Source: Homarus americanus (lineage: Eukaryota > Arthropoda > Malacostraca > Decapoda > Nephropidae). From it: a stretch of 64,000 nucleotides of DNA. Below the pieces are notes generated by a model. The model did no database searches. It saw only the letters and a program-made list of their open reading frames with translations, and was not told the origin of the DNA. The translations under genes and the position numbers were made by a program. The stretch lies in contig NW_024737042.1 in assembly GCF_018991925.1 (NCBI RefSeq), forward strand, positions 18,183,011 through 18,247,010. The letters run 5' to 3'. Every line of letters starts with the position of its first letter. The stretch's first letter is position 1. Shown piece after piece: positions 44,052-56,176 of this stretch.

Positions 44052-44683
44052 GAACCACCCCTGGATATGGTGGAGTACGCAAACAAGCTCTGTCCCCAGG
44101 CTACGGCCCCCTTAATGGCACAGTCCTTAATGACACATTCCTTAATGGCGCAGCCCTCAGTGACGACGCCGCAACCCTTGACGTCTATGGTGCAACCCAG
44201 GAAACCTCAGATGGCTCACATGACTCCCTCCCAGACTCCTTATGCGACACATTTAGCTCCGATTGCACCTCCCCGCCTGACTTATAAACAAAAAACTCCT
44301 TTATGATGCGCACACTGTAATAAACGTGGCCACGTAATAGAAGATTGTTATCAACTCCAAGGTAACAGTGCCAAGCACTCCTCAAGGTCATTTTCGGAAG
44401 CAGCTAAGAAGATATCTCCTCCTATTCAGAAGACACACAAATGGTGTGCACTTCACAAATCGACATTTCATAGTTCACATGAGTGCGATGTGCTAATAAA
44501 GGCTAGGGGTGTGGACCTTAGTGAAACAGAGGTGTCGTATAGGCGTAAGCAGAAGCGTCCTCAAGACAAGTCGTCGGGGGAAGACAACCGCACACCACAC
44601 CAAGGAGAGGGATAGCTAGAGTAATTCCCACCCCTCCTCACAGCACTTCTATAGCGGCCTCGTTAGTAGCGGCGCTTAGCAAA

Positions 44684-45007
44684 GTGGAAGTGTTGTCAGT
44701 GCCGGTGATAGTGGATAATACCAGATTGGCTCTTGATATAGATACAGGTGCTTGCGCTAATGTATTGGCCTTGACATCCTATCACGAGTTACAACGTAAA
44801 TTCCCTCACCGCAACTTCAAATGGAGGCCTAGTAACGCTGAGCTCGAAGGAGTTTCAGACACTCAGCTGAGCATTACAGGAATGGTGACGTTACCACTCA
44901 GATTCTCAAGACGTGGTTCTCCCTTCTACGCGGACTTTTATATAGCCCAGCAGTTTAAATGCCAGTCGACGGGTTACTTGGTCTACCAACTCTTCGATAG
45001 AACATGA
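44684..45007 (+). pseudogene. Retroviral aspartic protease region
   Basis: A 107-residue frame with the active-site box LALDIDTGACANVLAL near residues 16-31 and a later SITGMVTLPLRF segment. Proteases of this kind act as homodimers to cut Gag and Pol. The frame ends in a stop at 45005-45007, and the next coding piece begins in another frame at 45004, so a base has been gained or lost near 44990. It lies between the gag knuckle region and the RT region, as expected. Confidence 0.8.
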
Positions 45008-45783
45008 TAGATGTTCTTCCACGTAATAATAGTGTTACGTTTAAAGGTATTTCCTACAAAGCAATGAGTCATTCTAAACCTATGCTCACAGCTAGGACGA
45101 AGGTGTTGTCTACCAATCCTATTAAGAGGAAGGCGGATCGTGCGTCAGAGATACCTCTTGACCTCAGCCACACACTTTCCCAGCGTGATTACAGCAGCAA
45201 GAGTTGGACGATCGTGCCAGCAGTGTTGAAGAGTACTCTCCATTACCAAAATGAGGAAATCACCAAAGCAACTGTCGAACTACCCAACGTGTACACGGGC
45301 ACAGATGTTGTGTGTCTCCCGGAAACATGCAAGGTAAAAGGGCTGTCATGTGAATCTACCCTGAGCACTATACGCCCTGGTGGTTTGACCGACGTACTGA
45401 TTCTAAATCGAACAGGCGTTCAACGAATCTTAAAGAAAGGATGTTATTTGTGTGATTTTCTAGTATATCACAACAATGTCGAAGTGCAGCCTACTAAATT
45501 CCCAATTCGAGGTATTGTTGCGAAATGTCAACAGATTCGACAGGCCAGGATAGATCAAATAGCACCACATGTTAAGGTGATCGATCATCCCCAAGGCAAG
45601 ACACGCCTTTTAGAGCTGCTTGCCGACTATAGAAATATAGTAGCCTTGCCAGGGGAAACGCTAGGTCAGACAGAATTAACATCCCATCATATAGCGTTAA
45701 AGGAGGGAACCAACCCTATTTACGTACCAGCTTATAGACTACCTCACAGCCAGCGCGCTGTAGTACAAGATATGGTACAGAGT
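45004..45783 (+). pseudogene. pol N-terminal part: protease-RT linker and RT start
   Basis: This frame contains the linker between protease and RT and ends with the first RT block (ALKEGTNPIYVPAYRLPHSQ at about 45702-45761). It is cut at 45784 by a 394-bp insertion; residues after that point are not retroviral. RT resumes in frame after the insertion at 46185. The first half has LTARTKVLSTN and a long poorly conserved stretch. LLELLADYRNIVALPGETLG (about 45610-45669) is the conserved segment just before RT. Confidence 0.8.
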
Positions 45784-46177
45784 CTAGCATATTGCCAGAT
45801 ACCCAAAGAATGTTCTATACTACTAAGGGTATACACAAACACTTGTTGTCTTTAAAAGTAGGTTCTATTCTCGTACGGTAGATATATATACAAACAGTAG
45901 GACGCAGAAGCCTGTGGTCACGCCACCAGGACTCAGTCTTCACTACTTCTACATCTATCTATGTATTACTACGCGCTGGCCTGTACAGATGCCAGCATTC
46001 ACAAGCTAAATACATAAAGTATAAATGTGATAATTTATATACATAATATGGTGCACAATAAATAGAATATTACATAGAATTAATACATGTTCTGTAATAC
46101 TTTACTATACATAATTAATAATAGTAATATAACAATATACAGCTGAAGGTACTACTTTGTGTCCATATATATCATAC
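45784..46177. mobile_element. 394-bp insertion in pol with 7-bp duplication
   Basis: ACAGAGT occurs at 45777-45783 and again at 46178-46184, and the RT frame can be followed from one side to the other, so the 394 bp between are an insertion. The insert is AT-rich, codes for nothing and has no obvious inverted ends. A CG-richer patch lies at about 45900-46000. It could be a SINE-like or solo-LTR-like unit; I cannot assign it. Confidence 0.75.
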
Positions 46178-46184
46178 ACAGAGT

Positions 46185-47429
46185 ATGTTAGATGAGAATG
46201 TTATTAGACAGTCAAAGTCCCCCTTTAATAGCCCGTTATTCCTCGTCCCGAAAAAGGATGGTGGATGGCGCCCTGTTATAGATTTTAGGCGCGTCAATGA
46301 CCAAACGATTCCTGATAGGTGCCCTATGCCTATCTTGAGCGACATATTGCAATCCTTAGGCAAGGATAATGTGGTATTTAGCAACTTAGATTTGCTTAGT
46401 GGGTATTGGCAAATACCGCTCGATGAGAAATCACGAGAAATCACGGCATTTAGCACGCCTCTAGGCCACTTTGAGTTTCTACGAATGCCACTTGGTCTCA
46501 GAAATGCCCCACTAACATTTCAAAGAATGATCAATACCCTGTTTGCCGGATTGATTGGTACCACAGTCTGCGCTTATTTGGATGATCTAATAGTAGTCAG
46601 TAAGGACGTCGATTCCCATCTGATTAAACTGCGTGAAGTGTTGGACAAACTTTCCACAGCAGGCCTCAAAATAAAAATCTCGAAGTGTGAGTTTTTGAAA
46701 TCCAGAATCTATTTCCTTGGTCATGTAGTTGACGGTGAGGGCATACACACAGTTAATGATAAAGTCAAAGCTGTATCTCAGTTCCCGCGTCCTACCTCAA
46801 ATGATCATGTGCGTAGCTTTCTTGGCTTATCTGGATATTATCGTTCCTTTATCAAGAACTATGCAACATTAGCATCGCCCCTAACAAGGTTGCTCAAAAA
46901 AGATGCAATGTTTATATGGGACGCTGAATACGAAGATAGTTTTACGGCATTGAAGACAGCGCTTTCCAATGCCCTGGTTCTAGCATTCCCAGACTACACT
47001 CAACCTTTCACTCTCTGTACTGACGCTTCCGGAATTGGAGTCGGAGCAGTGCTCATGCAAGAGGATACGCGTAGGAAGTTTAGAGTGATAGCATTTGCAA
47101 GTCGCAAACTAATTGATGCTGAAACACGTTATTCGGTGACTCATTTAGAAACGTTAGCCGTTGTGTTGGCACTTAAGAAGTTCAAAGATATTATCTTTGG
47201 CTACAAGATAACTGTTTTTACTGATCATGCGGCAGTAACCGAGCTGTTCCATGGCAGAAACTTATCAGGCAGATTAGCACGCTGGTATCTGACAATTCAA
47301 GAGTTTGACCCCGAATTTAGGTATTTACCTGGGAGGGCAAATGTTGTCGCCGACGCTCTGTCAAGAAATATAGCACCAGTCATGCCTGTATCAACATTCA
47401 CTCTTTCGCAACTGGAAGATGAGCAATGA
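46185..47429 (+). pseudogene. pol: Reverse transcriptase and RNase H of the errantivirus-like element
   Basis: A 414-residue frame. RT blocks: SPFNSPLFLVPKKDGGWRPV near residues 11-30, NLDLLSGYWQIPL, LPLGLRNAP-type block (here MPLGLRNAPLTFQ) and YLDD at about 46574-46585, with intact catalytic Asp residues. RNase H: CTDASGIGVGAVLMQ near 47017, RYSVTHLETLAV, FTDHAAV and a final VADALSR. A TGA ends the frame at 47427-47429, but the same frame stays open afterwards, so this is probably a point mutation. The N-terminal part of RT lies beyond the insertion at 45784. Confidence 0.93.
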
Positions 47430-48737
47430 CGCGACCCATATTGGTCAGCAGTTATTTTTGCTCTCGAATCGGGTGAGGATGTTAAACTCCCCAAGTTAAT
47501 TCTTCCCTTAAGTCAGTTTGAATTACGACATAACATACTCCATAGGAAGAGAAAATCACCTGAGGGTAATGTGTCTCAAATAGTCGTACCTGACACGTTG
47601 TGCAAAGCAGTAATGACATTGTTCCATGATACCCACAGGCAGGTCACCAAGGTCGTGATAAATACTTAGCGGATTTACGAAAGAAGTATTTCTGGAACAC
47701 TATGAAGAAAGACATAGAATTACACATAGCTAATTGTTTGGCGTGTGCTCAACATAAAGGTTCAACAGGATCACCTGCCCCGATTCTACAATATCCTACA
47801 CCAGACCGTCCGTTTGACACAGTCGCTGTTGACTTGTTACAACTCTCAATGAGTCATCAGGGATCAGCGTACGTCTTAGTGTGTGTGGATCATTTTTCAA
47901 GGTTCGTGGTCTTGGTCCCACTAAAAAGCAAAACGGCCAAAGCAGTATCCTATGCATTAGTGATGAATCTTATATGTCCATATACTACGCCTAAAGTTCT
48001 GCTCTCTGACAATGGCACAGAGTTCAAGAATCAGCTCGTAGCGCATATATGTGCACAATGTGGTATTAAACAAACTTTTGTGACAGCTTATCATCCACAG
48101 GCTAATGGCCTTGTTGAGAGAACCAATCGTAAAATCCTAGAAATACTGCGTCCAATTGTCAGTGGTTTTCAATACGCATGGGAGGATTGGTTACCGCAGG
48201 TTGCAGCGTCTATAAATGGGTCAGTTAATAGCTCTACGGGCAAAACACCCTACTACATTGTCTATGGTACAGATAAACGTCTACCTTACGAAATCCTTAC
48301 AGATGCGTCATACCCGGTTTATAATACGGATGATTTCGCGGCAAAACAAATTCATGTCTTTACAGATATTCATGCCCAAGTACGATCACATCTAGCGGCG
48401 AAAATGATCATCAAACAACATAAACAAACTAAACCTGTCGCATTAAACGTTGGGGACGCTGTTATGTTAAAGAGAACCTGAAAGGAACTCCAAATTTTCG
48501 GCAAAATTTTCTGGTCCATTCCGCATAATCTCAAAAGAATCAGGCAACAAATTCAAAATTTGGAAGCCTAATGCACAGATTGCAGATGTCGTGCACGCGG
48601 ATCGTCTGAAGAAGACCCAGATAAATGTATTACCTCCATTTGATGATGATGTGATTGATACCTCCTTACAGATTGTCCAGAAGCAGAGTGTCCCAAATGA
48701 CTATTGTATGAAACTTCGTTCTGCAAGTAGACGTTAA
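47430..48737 (+). pseudogene. Integrase of the errantivirus-like element
   Basis: After the TGA the coding continues to the zinc region. A one-base change near 47640 lies within it; its CLAC pair is at about 47738-47749. The frame at 47702-48481 holds the catalytic core with all three acidic residues: Asp at 47831, Asp at 48008 (LSDNGTEF) and Glu at 48116 (GLVERTNRK). Two more frame changes fall at about 48476-48515, after which a GPF-type C-terminal module follows (KFSGPFRIISK at about 48503-48535) with a stop near 48737. Integrase joins viral cDNA to host DNA. All key residues are present, but not in one frame. Confidence 0.88.
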
Positions 48738-48759
48738 ATCGTTTGTAATTCCTTACAGA

Positions 48760-50013
48760 ATGGCTTGGATATTCAGTGTGTTGCTTCTACTCTGTTGTGG
48801 CACCGTTGTGTTGACAGACATGTCCACATCAGTCTTCAAACTAGGTGCACTTGTGGCACCTCTCGGACGCGTTCTCATAGTTGAGGACGTGGTGAACATC
48901 ATGTATGAACTCCATCCACTACTCCAACTTCCGCGTCAGATGGAAAACGTCGACGGCCAACTACAATCAGCATTGGACATCCTTCATGGTCTCATCACAG
49001 CTTCTGATAATTCGACAATATTTTCACAAACTATAGACCTTCTACACTTTCGTCTCCAGAACCTTCGCGAGCTTCTCGTCGATGTTGGGAAAAATCTACC
49101 TGCGTCTCAAGCGGATCTTGCTAAAGAAGTGCATTCTCAGGCACGACGAAAAAGGGGTCTCATTAATTTTGTGGGTCTCATCCAAAGCGCCTTATTTGGC
49201 ACGGCAACGGCCGATGATGTAGCTAAATTGGGGGACCGAATGAACGTTGTCGTTCAGGCTGTATCTCAACAGAATCGTGTTATTTCTCAAACATTTCACG
49301 CGATTACTGCTCTAGAATCAAAGATTAATGCAATCATGGTGGAGTCTAACCAAGTTTCGAGGAGTGTTAATAGGTTACAGAACACAGTCCTGGCGTTAGA
49401 ATGGCTCCTTTATTTCACAGAATATTTGCATGCTGCGGAAATTTCGGTTCATAAAATTGTAACCTCTAAAAATGAACTAATAGACAGCATTGTAGATGCC
49501 GGAATAGGACGTGTGGACGCAAAGCTTGTGCCTGTGCAGACGCTTCTTGAAGCTTTAAAAATAGCCAAGTTGCAGTATCATTTAACACCTATTTTTAATG
49601 ACAATGAGGTTCAATATTATTACCCACTGTTGGAGTCAACCCTTACGCACAATGCAACTCTGATCCACATTCCTATGCGAGGGCAACATGAGTTTAATGC
49701 ATGGCATTTAGAACCCTTCCCCTGGTTTGTAAACGACACACTGTATACCCTGGATAGGCCTAAAGAACTTTTCTTAGTAGATGAAGAGTATTCTTTGTTA
49801 TCAATAGAGGATTCTGAGGTACTGTCACGGTGTAAGTCGTCTTATCTACACCTACACGTATGTCCAGCCTACATGTTCGCGTTTATTCCTGCTGCAGAGG
49901 GAATATGTGAATTGGCAGTCATACAACCAAATGTACGCACAGCGCTAGAGCAATGCAGTTATAGGCCAGTTAGTCTAAAGACTGTGTTTCACGCTCATCT
50001 TCACAATGTGTAG
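48760..50013 (+). pseudogene. env: env: fusion-protein type envelope, first part
   Basis: This 417-residue frame starts with a hydrophobic signal peptide (about residues 1-19). A furin-type cleavage site RRKR lies at residues 129-132 and is directly followed by a Gly-led hydrophobic fusion peptide (about 133-150). A heptad-rich region follows (about 155-215). This arrangement is that of the F-type fusion proteins of baculoviruses and errantiviruses, membrane proteins that mediate entry. The ATG lies two bases after a good splice acceptor (TTTGTAATTCCTTACAG, ending at 48758), consistent with a spliced env message. The frame ends at TAG 50011-50013; the same frame continues beyond it. Confidence 0.85.
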
Positions 50014-50511
50014 TACTTGTTCTTTCCAAATCTCACTAATGTCATTTTAAAATGCCATGATGGTGTTAAGCAGCTAGTTGTGAAAGGGCATTACAAGGAT
50101 CCTGATTACTGTGAAATCACTTGTGGTACATTACGGACCTTGCCTACTCATCAGCATTTTGCTTTAAATATAAAACTCAAGTCTGCTTTAATTCAACTTC
50201 CTATAATGAATTTCACTATTAAGGATATGCAAATAGTATCAGAGAAATTAAAAGTTTTAGCTTTCTTGAACGAGACACATTTTGCTGATTTGAAAAATAA
50301 CTTGCCATTTTACCTATCACGGGAATTTGCACTACCAAGTCTTATAATTCCCTCTATTTTGTTAATTCTAGCAATTATGATCCTGTTCTGTTATTACAAG
50401 GCAGTGTCATCCAAATTCAACATTGTTCATAACATACTAACCCGTACGACACTAAAGTATAGGTCCCCTGTAGTAGCTAATACCCCTACAGTAGTAGAAT
50501 CCCCAGCTTAG
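50014..50511 (+). pseudogene. env: C-terminal part with transmembrane anchor, after the in-frame stop
   Basis: About 165 residues in the same frame as the upstream env piece. It holds a Cys-containing ectodomain segment and one clear membrane-spanning stretch (SLIIPSILLILAIMILFCYY, about 50337-50396), followed by a short cytoplasmic tail ending at TAG 50509-50511. A class I-like fusion protein needs this anchor; the TAG upstream would give a truncated, unanchored product. Whether the TAG is a fixed mutation or is read through cannot be told from one copy. Confidence 0.85.
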
Positions 50512-50614
50512 TGTCTACATATCTGTTTATAACATGGTTAGGGTTGTCTAGGATGTACTGTACTCTGTGAGTTATTTAGGCCTCACGGAGCTCGGCTGGT
50601 AGGTGACCGAGTGA

Positions 50615-50998
50615 TGTAATGGGCCCCTGTCTCATCAACAGAACATATTATATAAATGGGTCAATACATCTGATATTATATTCAGATTCACCACCCTGTA
50701 ACTTTCCACTGTCTATGAGTAAGACATGAGTTGTAAGCCCGCACTGCGAGGCCCTAACTCAGTAGTCACTCACAGCAACTTATATCGTAAGGACGTGACC
50801 TAACGTTTATAATACATAAACGCCATCCCTTTCTCATTCACTCTTATATAGTGGAACTTATGGTCGATCTACACTCAGGAATTATAGATACAATCCTTTT
50901 ATAATAAAACAAGTAACTATTGTTTGGGTTTCGTTATTTAAACCCAAATAATAAATATATGTGAATGTCCTGGTTAATTGGACAAAACAGCCGATTCA
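50615..50998 (+). repeat. 3' LTR of the errantivirus-like element
   Basis: 384 bp, from TGTAATGGGCCCC to CAGCCGATTCA. It matches the 5' LTR except for scattered substitutions and the missing 56-bp block. It is followed by CAAA. Confidence 0.93.
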
Positions 50999-51002
50999 CA
51001 AA

Positions 51003-52920
51003 ACTACTTAGAAATAAGGGGACAATGAACTAAAATGGAGTTTAATTCTTTTACTGTTTTAATAAGTAGGTATTCAGGAAAATAGTGAAATAAAAATAAA
51101 TAATATTTTTATTTTCTTCCTACTATACTTATATTCATGAAAAGGAATCACAAGATAAAAAAAAATATGCAATTTACAATAGCAGATAATAATTGATAGA
51201 GGAAATACTGTAACTACCCTGAGATTCTCATTACTGCACTGTACATGACTAAAATAACAGTTGCAAGGTATGGCAAAAAAAAAAACTCAAAATAGACAAT
51301 AATTGCTACATATTTGAAATGTATGTAATACAAGGAGATAAAACAAACCTATGCTGAGGGTATCTGCTCAGTTCCCCATGCCCTACTGATGCATCAAGTT
51401 CTTGTAAGGCATTTACTGCTACCTACTGTACAGACTCTAACCTAACCTAATCTAACATAACCTAAATTAACACAAAATTGATATGGTAATTCTTCCCGAT
51501 GCAGTTCTACCAATGCGTCGATTTCATCTCGTGCAATTGGCCACCCTAACCTTCCACCTCCGAGGCTACAATTGGAAAATAAACTACTCTTCTTCTGAAA
51601 TAAACATCCCTGTATGGCAACATCACTAATTTAAACAACCATTGCTTCTTATGTTGCAGTGAGGGGTGATACATAGCTTGGTCCTCCTAAAAAGTAAAAA
51701 CATATTTTAATATATTACTTGGTAAAGCATACCAATAGTAAACAATTGCTTATTTGAGTATTTACGTTATCCCAGTGCTGCTGCCTGTAAATACAAGACT
51801 ACAATTACAAAGTGTATCAAGACTGTCATGACAGTCAATGAAAACTAAGATGATTGAAAACCAAGGTTAGGTTAGGCTGCCAAGGTCTTAACCACAGATA
51901 TGAGAGTAACCTTTATGTTATATTTAATTAGGAGTAGGAAACTTTTCCTAACAACCTAGGTTCCTGTTTATCTAAGTCGTTTATGGTATAATACAGTAGG
52001 TTAGGATTGGTGACCATGAGATTTCCTGAGAAATTTCGCTTACAATAATGACATTAGAAAATGCTAAGAAACAATTATCTTAGCCCATCTAGCAGTGTGT
52101 AAAATGTTACATATATCTAGTAATACGATACAATATAAGGGATATTTGATAAATGTTTTAGCAGTGTACAGTATATGATAATGTTTTGTTACTTCCAATT
52201 ACCAACAACATTGGTTTTTCAAAGTAGACAGGGCTTACGGAAGAGGGAAAATGCTATAAAAAACACCAAAGAAGCCTTTAAAAACCTTACTTAACTTCTA
52301 AAATCCTAAAATTATGAATGACTTACCTTATCCTTCTTGTTTTCGGTGTTTACTGTGTTGATGTAGTTTTCGTTGTTCAGATAATGGTGGATGTCGAGGC
52401 TATCACAAGTGCACCCTGCCGGGTCTAATATTGTTATGACATGATTGATTACTTCTCCGACTCAGTTATGTATCAGTCGCAGTGAATGGCCAAGAGAAGA
52501 CACACCACCGCCACCTGTCGGTATTTTAAGAACTACTGCCAGAGTTCGTACGACCACCTCAACTAAGTTATAAACCGTTATTGAATCGTTCTTGCTGTAG
52601 TTCGTATGGAATTTGGATCTCCCAGCAGTTACTAACTTCGTATCTCAGCAGTGTTAGTGAATCTGGGCCAGAGTCGTCAGCAGTCTATTGTTGATAACGA
52701 GGGTAGCTGAGGACAATTCCCCCTTCCCCTCCTCCTTGATTATGTCACCATGGTTACATCACCAAAAGATACATCTCCTGATTATCTCCAACCTCTTTAC
52801 TTGTCTCCTTATTTTAACCCTGACATCAATTACTTATCCTCCAACGTAATCTTCAAGCCTATCTTAACCGTTATATCAAAGAACAGCATTGTACACAAAT
52901 ATACATACACTCACACACCT
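51003..52920. other. No gene recognised
   Basis: AT-rich DNA with CTAACCTAA-type words at about 51430-51470 and a GGTTAGGTTAGG patch near 51864-51876. No recognisable protein frame, LTR or inverted repeat. Confidence 0.6.
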
Positions 52921-52985
52921 AACACACACACACAGACAAACAGAAAGGCACACACACACACACACACACACAGGCAGAAAGAAAG

Positions 52986-53021
<36 letters not shown>

Positions 53022-53041
53022 CTACTACTACTACTACTACT
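52921..53041. repeat. (CA)n tracts followed by an (ACT)n tract
   Basis: CA runs at about 52950-52972 and 52989-53018, then ACT repeats at 53018-53041, which read TAG on the minus strand and follow the 3' end of the RT-X element. Confidence 0.95.
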
Positions 53042-53176
53042 AATAATAATATTAATAATAGTAAAACTTTTTTAACGTGGCCTCCAGCCCTCTCCAATAG
53101 CCACACCTTCGCTGCCATTTTATTACCTTAAAATTAAATATCCTAATACAAAAGTAGCTAACATATCTGTGTACAG

Positions 53177-54179
53177 TTAGTTGAGCCGCAGAACCGTTGC
53201 CTCAAAGTCAATATCTGAAACTCTTGTCGGCCTAAGGGCCGAAGATATCATTCTCCTGAGACAAAGCAATGAAGACCTAAGCACAGAGAATGACAGTCGA
53301 CATCTCAACCAGGATGCAATGTAACTTCGGGGCCGCTTTTTCTTTTCGGATAACACCTCGGCCAGTCTTGCGTAGAAACATCTCACACTTGGTCCCAAAA
53401 CCCCAGAGGATGTGAATATCAGATGAGTGAAGCTGCCTTGATCCACATTCTGAATCTCTCCCCATATGCCCTGTTCTTGTCATTCTTGTTCCTCTAGTGC
53501 ACAGCATCAAAAGATAGGTTACGGTGATATGCAGCCATGGGGTCGAACGTCCTGATGTCGAAGAAGGCTTGCTAACCCCGTGTCCAGAATCCCCTAACAC
53601 TGACGTCCATACAGGCTTCGTTGGATGTGTTTGAGGTTCTGTGATGGAGATTTTCACCGCCCTCAACTTCGTCATGCCTCATGCACACGAAGCCCTCTTT
53701 CCTGCACACCATGACGTGGTCGATGTTGTAGGATGAGTCACACTTGCATTGGGAGGGCAAACCTTCTACTTGCCAACCATACCCTAGAGCAATGGCATCT
53801 GTAATTCAAGTTTATTAAAGCAGTAGCCTTTTGCCCTTATCGGTAACGTTGTTAGCCAGTTAGAGGCGCCCACCTCCTGCTATAGCTACTTTTTTTCAAG
53901 TTCTCGACAATTGCAGCATAAGTTGTTCAAGTTTTCATTTTGGATGTGATGCCGTTCTCTCTTAATTGACCGTCGAATCATTTTTAATTCGTTGGTATCC
54001 AACAGACTTGCTACATTCTGAGCTTTTATGTGTTCAGTGAGGGGTGCCGTGAGCTTGACAGAGTTCTGGTGTTCGGTGGCGGCAAGTTCCTCTGGATTAT
54101 TCAATCCCATTCCTCCCAGTCTCGATGGCAATGCAACGAGTGACCTTTCTGCTGGGGTTGAATAATGGCTTCAGCGCTG
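53177..54179 (-). pseudogene. RT-X: C-terminal region
   Basis: From 5' to 3' on the minus strand: LPSRLGGMGLNNPEELAATE (about 54130-54071), a Cys-His segment with CKCDSSYNIDHVMVCRKEGF (about 53748-53689), DVSV, a THLIFTSSGVLGPS segment, then SEKKKRPRSYIASWLRCRLS and FSVLRSSLLCLRR (about 53358-53260). LGG(M/L)G and the later C-x-C...H...C region are typical of what follows the RT palm in some LINE-type proteins. Several frame changes break it. I know no function for the C-terminal RLSF...LRS block, which is also conserved in the fragment at 39439-39650. Confidence 0.7.
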
Positions 54180-54310
54180 GTAAGAGAACTACCATTCACT
54201 GCTCAACCGATGTGGATGTCCTGACTACCCAGTAGGTCCCTCAGCATCCAGAGCTGATCCACCTCAATTAACCTCCCTCTCTGGATGAGTCAGCTACTGC
54301 CATCAAACAA

Positions 54311-55887
54311 ATGAAAAATAATAAAGACTCAGGGCCTAATGGAATCCCAGCCGAGGTGTATAAAGCAGCAGAACCTCTGCTTACCAGTCATCTCCACTCA
54401 CCCCTGGAAAATTATGGGAAAAGGAGGAAATCCCCCAAGCTCCTAAAGTCTCCTCCATCCTCAATATTTATAAGAACAAGGGAGACCGATCAGAGTATAG
54501 AAACTACCGTGGGATCTCGCTGCTGTCCGTAGCTGGCAAGATTATCGCCCGAGTCCTCCTAAACAAACTTCTTCCTCAGGCGGAAAACTTCCTCCAAGAA
54601 TCTCAATGTCGCCTTAAACCATCACGTGGCACCACTGACATGATCTTTGCTGCCCGCCAGAAATAGGAAAAGTGCAGAGAACAGCGCCGTGACGTGTACA
54701 CGGCTTTCATCGACCGAACCAAGCCCTTAGACTCGGTCAACAGGGAAGCCCTCTGGTGGACTCTCAGCCGTTTTGGCTGCCCATCAAAATTCATCGCCAT
54801 TATGAGGCAACTCCACGAAGGCATGAATGGCAGTTTCCTACACAATAGAACCCAGTCTGAGTTCTTCCCCATCCAAACGTGCGTTACAAAAGGGTGTGTA
54901 CTGGCACCAACTCTCATTTCCATTTTCTTGGCTGGCTTCCTCACTCGTGCCAGTGCCAATTCAGCCGGCCGTGAGGACATCGAGTGCAGGATGAAGGGTC
55001 TTATTAATGTAAGACGACTCCAGGCGAGAACAAAGGTGTCGGCGGCTTCCATTACTGAACTTCATTATGCAGGCGACCTCACCCTTGTTGCTCATAATGA
55101 ACGTGACCTACAAAAGATCCTGAACACCTACGCAGATGCCTATGCACGCTTCGACCTTGAGGTGAATGTATGTATGACTCAGTTTCTCTTTCAGCCTGCC
55201 CGGGTTCAGACACACCTCCATCATCCATCCGGCTTAACGGTACTACCCTTTCTAATGTTATCCACTTTCGGTATCTCGGCTCCCATCTGTTCACCACCGC
55301 GGACATCGATGAACAGATTCAGTATCAGATCAGATGTGCATCTCAAGCCTTTGTCAGACTCCAAAACCATGTTTTCAGCTGTAGGGAGCTGATATTATTT
55401 ACAAAGTTACACGTATATCAATAAGTGGTCCTCCCCACCCTGCTATATGGCAGAGAGACATGGATCACATACAGGAGGCACCTCAAGGCATTTCAAAACG
55501 TTCACCAACCTAGTCTATGTTCCATCCTCCGAGTTCACTGGGAAAACGAGAGAGCAAATACCAATATTCTTTCTAACACCAACTGTAGGAGCATCGAGGC
55601 TACCATCGCCCATGAACAAAGACACTCGACTGTCCATGTTACCCGCATGGACGACAGTAGACTGCCAAAGCAGCTACTTTACAGTCACCTAACGAATAGT
55701 AAATGTAACATCGGCGGGCAACTGAAAAGGTATATGGATAGTCTTAAGACAAACCTAAGAAAGTGCCAATTCGACTACCTCACCCAGGAGAAGATTACTC
55801 CACATCGTAACGTACAGAGGAGCACCACACGAAAAGGTGTCAATGCTTTCGAGTTAGCCCGACTGCACACCGAGACAGACAAGCACC
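54311..55887 (+). pseudogene. RTE-like LINE copy 3: reverse transcriptase and C-terminal region
   Basis: Best preserved RT of this family in the window. Pieces: MKNNKDSGPNGIPAEVYKAA (54311-54370), YRGISLLSVAGKIIARVLLN near 54508, then TAFIDRTKPLDSVNREALWW (motif A region, about 54700-54759), FGCPSKFIAIMRQLHEGM, KGCVLAPTLISIFLAGFL (about 54889), LHYAGDLTLVAHNERDL (motif C region about 55060, with GD where DD is expected), then IHFRYLGSHL, LLYGRETWIT (about 55441) and DSRLPKQLLYS (about 55651). Several frame changes occur. The G in place of D at motif C would by itself abolish activity. Confidence 0.85.
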
Positions 55888-56176
55888 TGTAGGTTATGTA
55901 TCTATGCTACTGTGCCGAGTAGCAACCTTGTATATAAGCTACTGTGCCGAGTAGCACCTATGTATATAATTACGTGGCAACACTGCACGTGTTATGTGGC
56001 AACATTCCCTCGAGGCTGCCATATGGCAAGGCAGCCTCAGTCTTACTCCGTGGGTTGTGCAAGGCACACGCTAGTCACCACTTGTATTTTTCCTATCCGT
56101 TAATAAATGGACTTCAGTGTTACCCTGTGTTTCCTTACCCATCACTGCCTTCTTCAGGGAACACTTGGAACCTTCA
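55888..56176 (+). repeat. 5' LTR of gypsy element 2
   Basis: 289 bp, from TGTAGGTTATG to GGAACCTTCA, matching 58922-59209. It holds two copies of a GCTACTGTGCCGAGTAGCA module, each followed by TATATAA, and a perfect 9-bp inverted repeat GAGGCTGCC/GGCAGCCTC at 56012-56020 and 56030-56038. TGGCGCAGTGAG follows at 56177, the same candidate primer site as in gypsy element 1. Confidence 0.95.

Larger units (their letters stand above)
41672..50998 (+). mobile_element. Errantivirus-like endogenous retrovirus with env
   Basis: A 9.3-kb element with two LTRs, a 4-bp CAAA duplication (41668-41671 and 50999-51002), a long leader containing a (TA)n tract (42305-42388), gag, protease, RT/RNase H, integrase and a third gene encoding a membrane fusion protein of the baculovirus-F/errantivirus type. 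The layout is that of gypsy-like errantiviruses. Every gene is interrupted: stop and frame changes in gag-protease, an insertion and frame changes in pol, and an in-frame TAG in env. No clean purine tract is seen before the 3' LTR. Confidence 0.92.
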
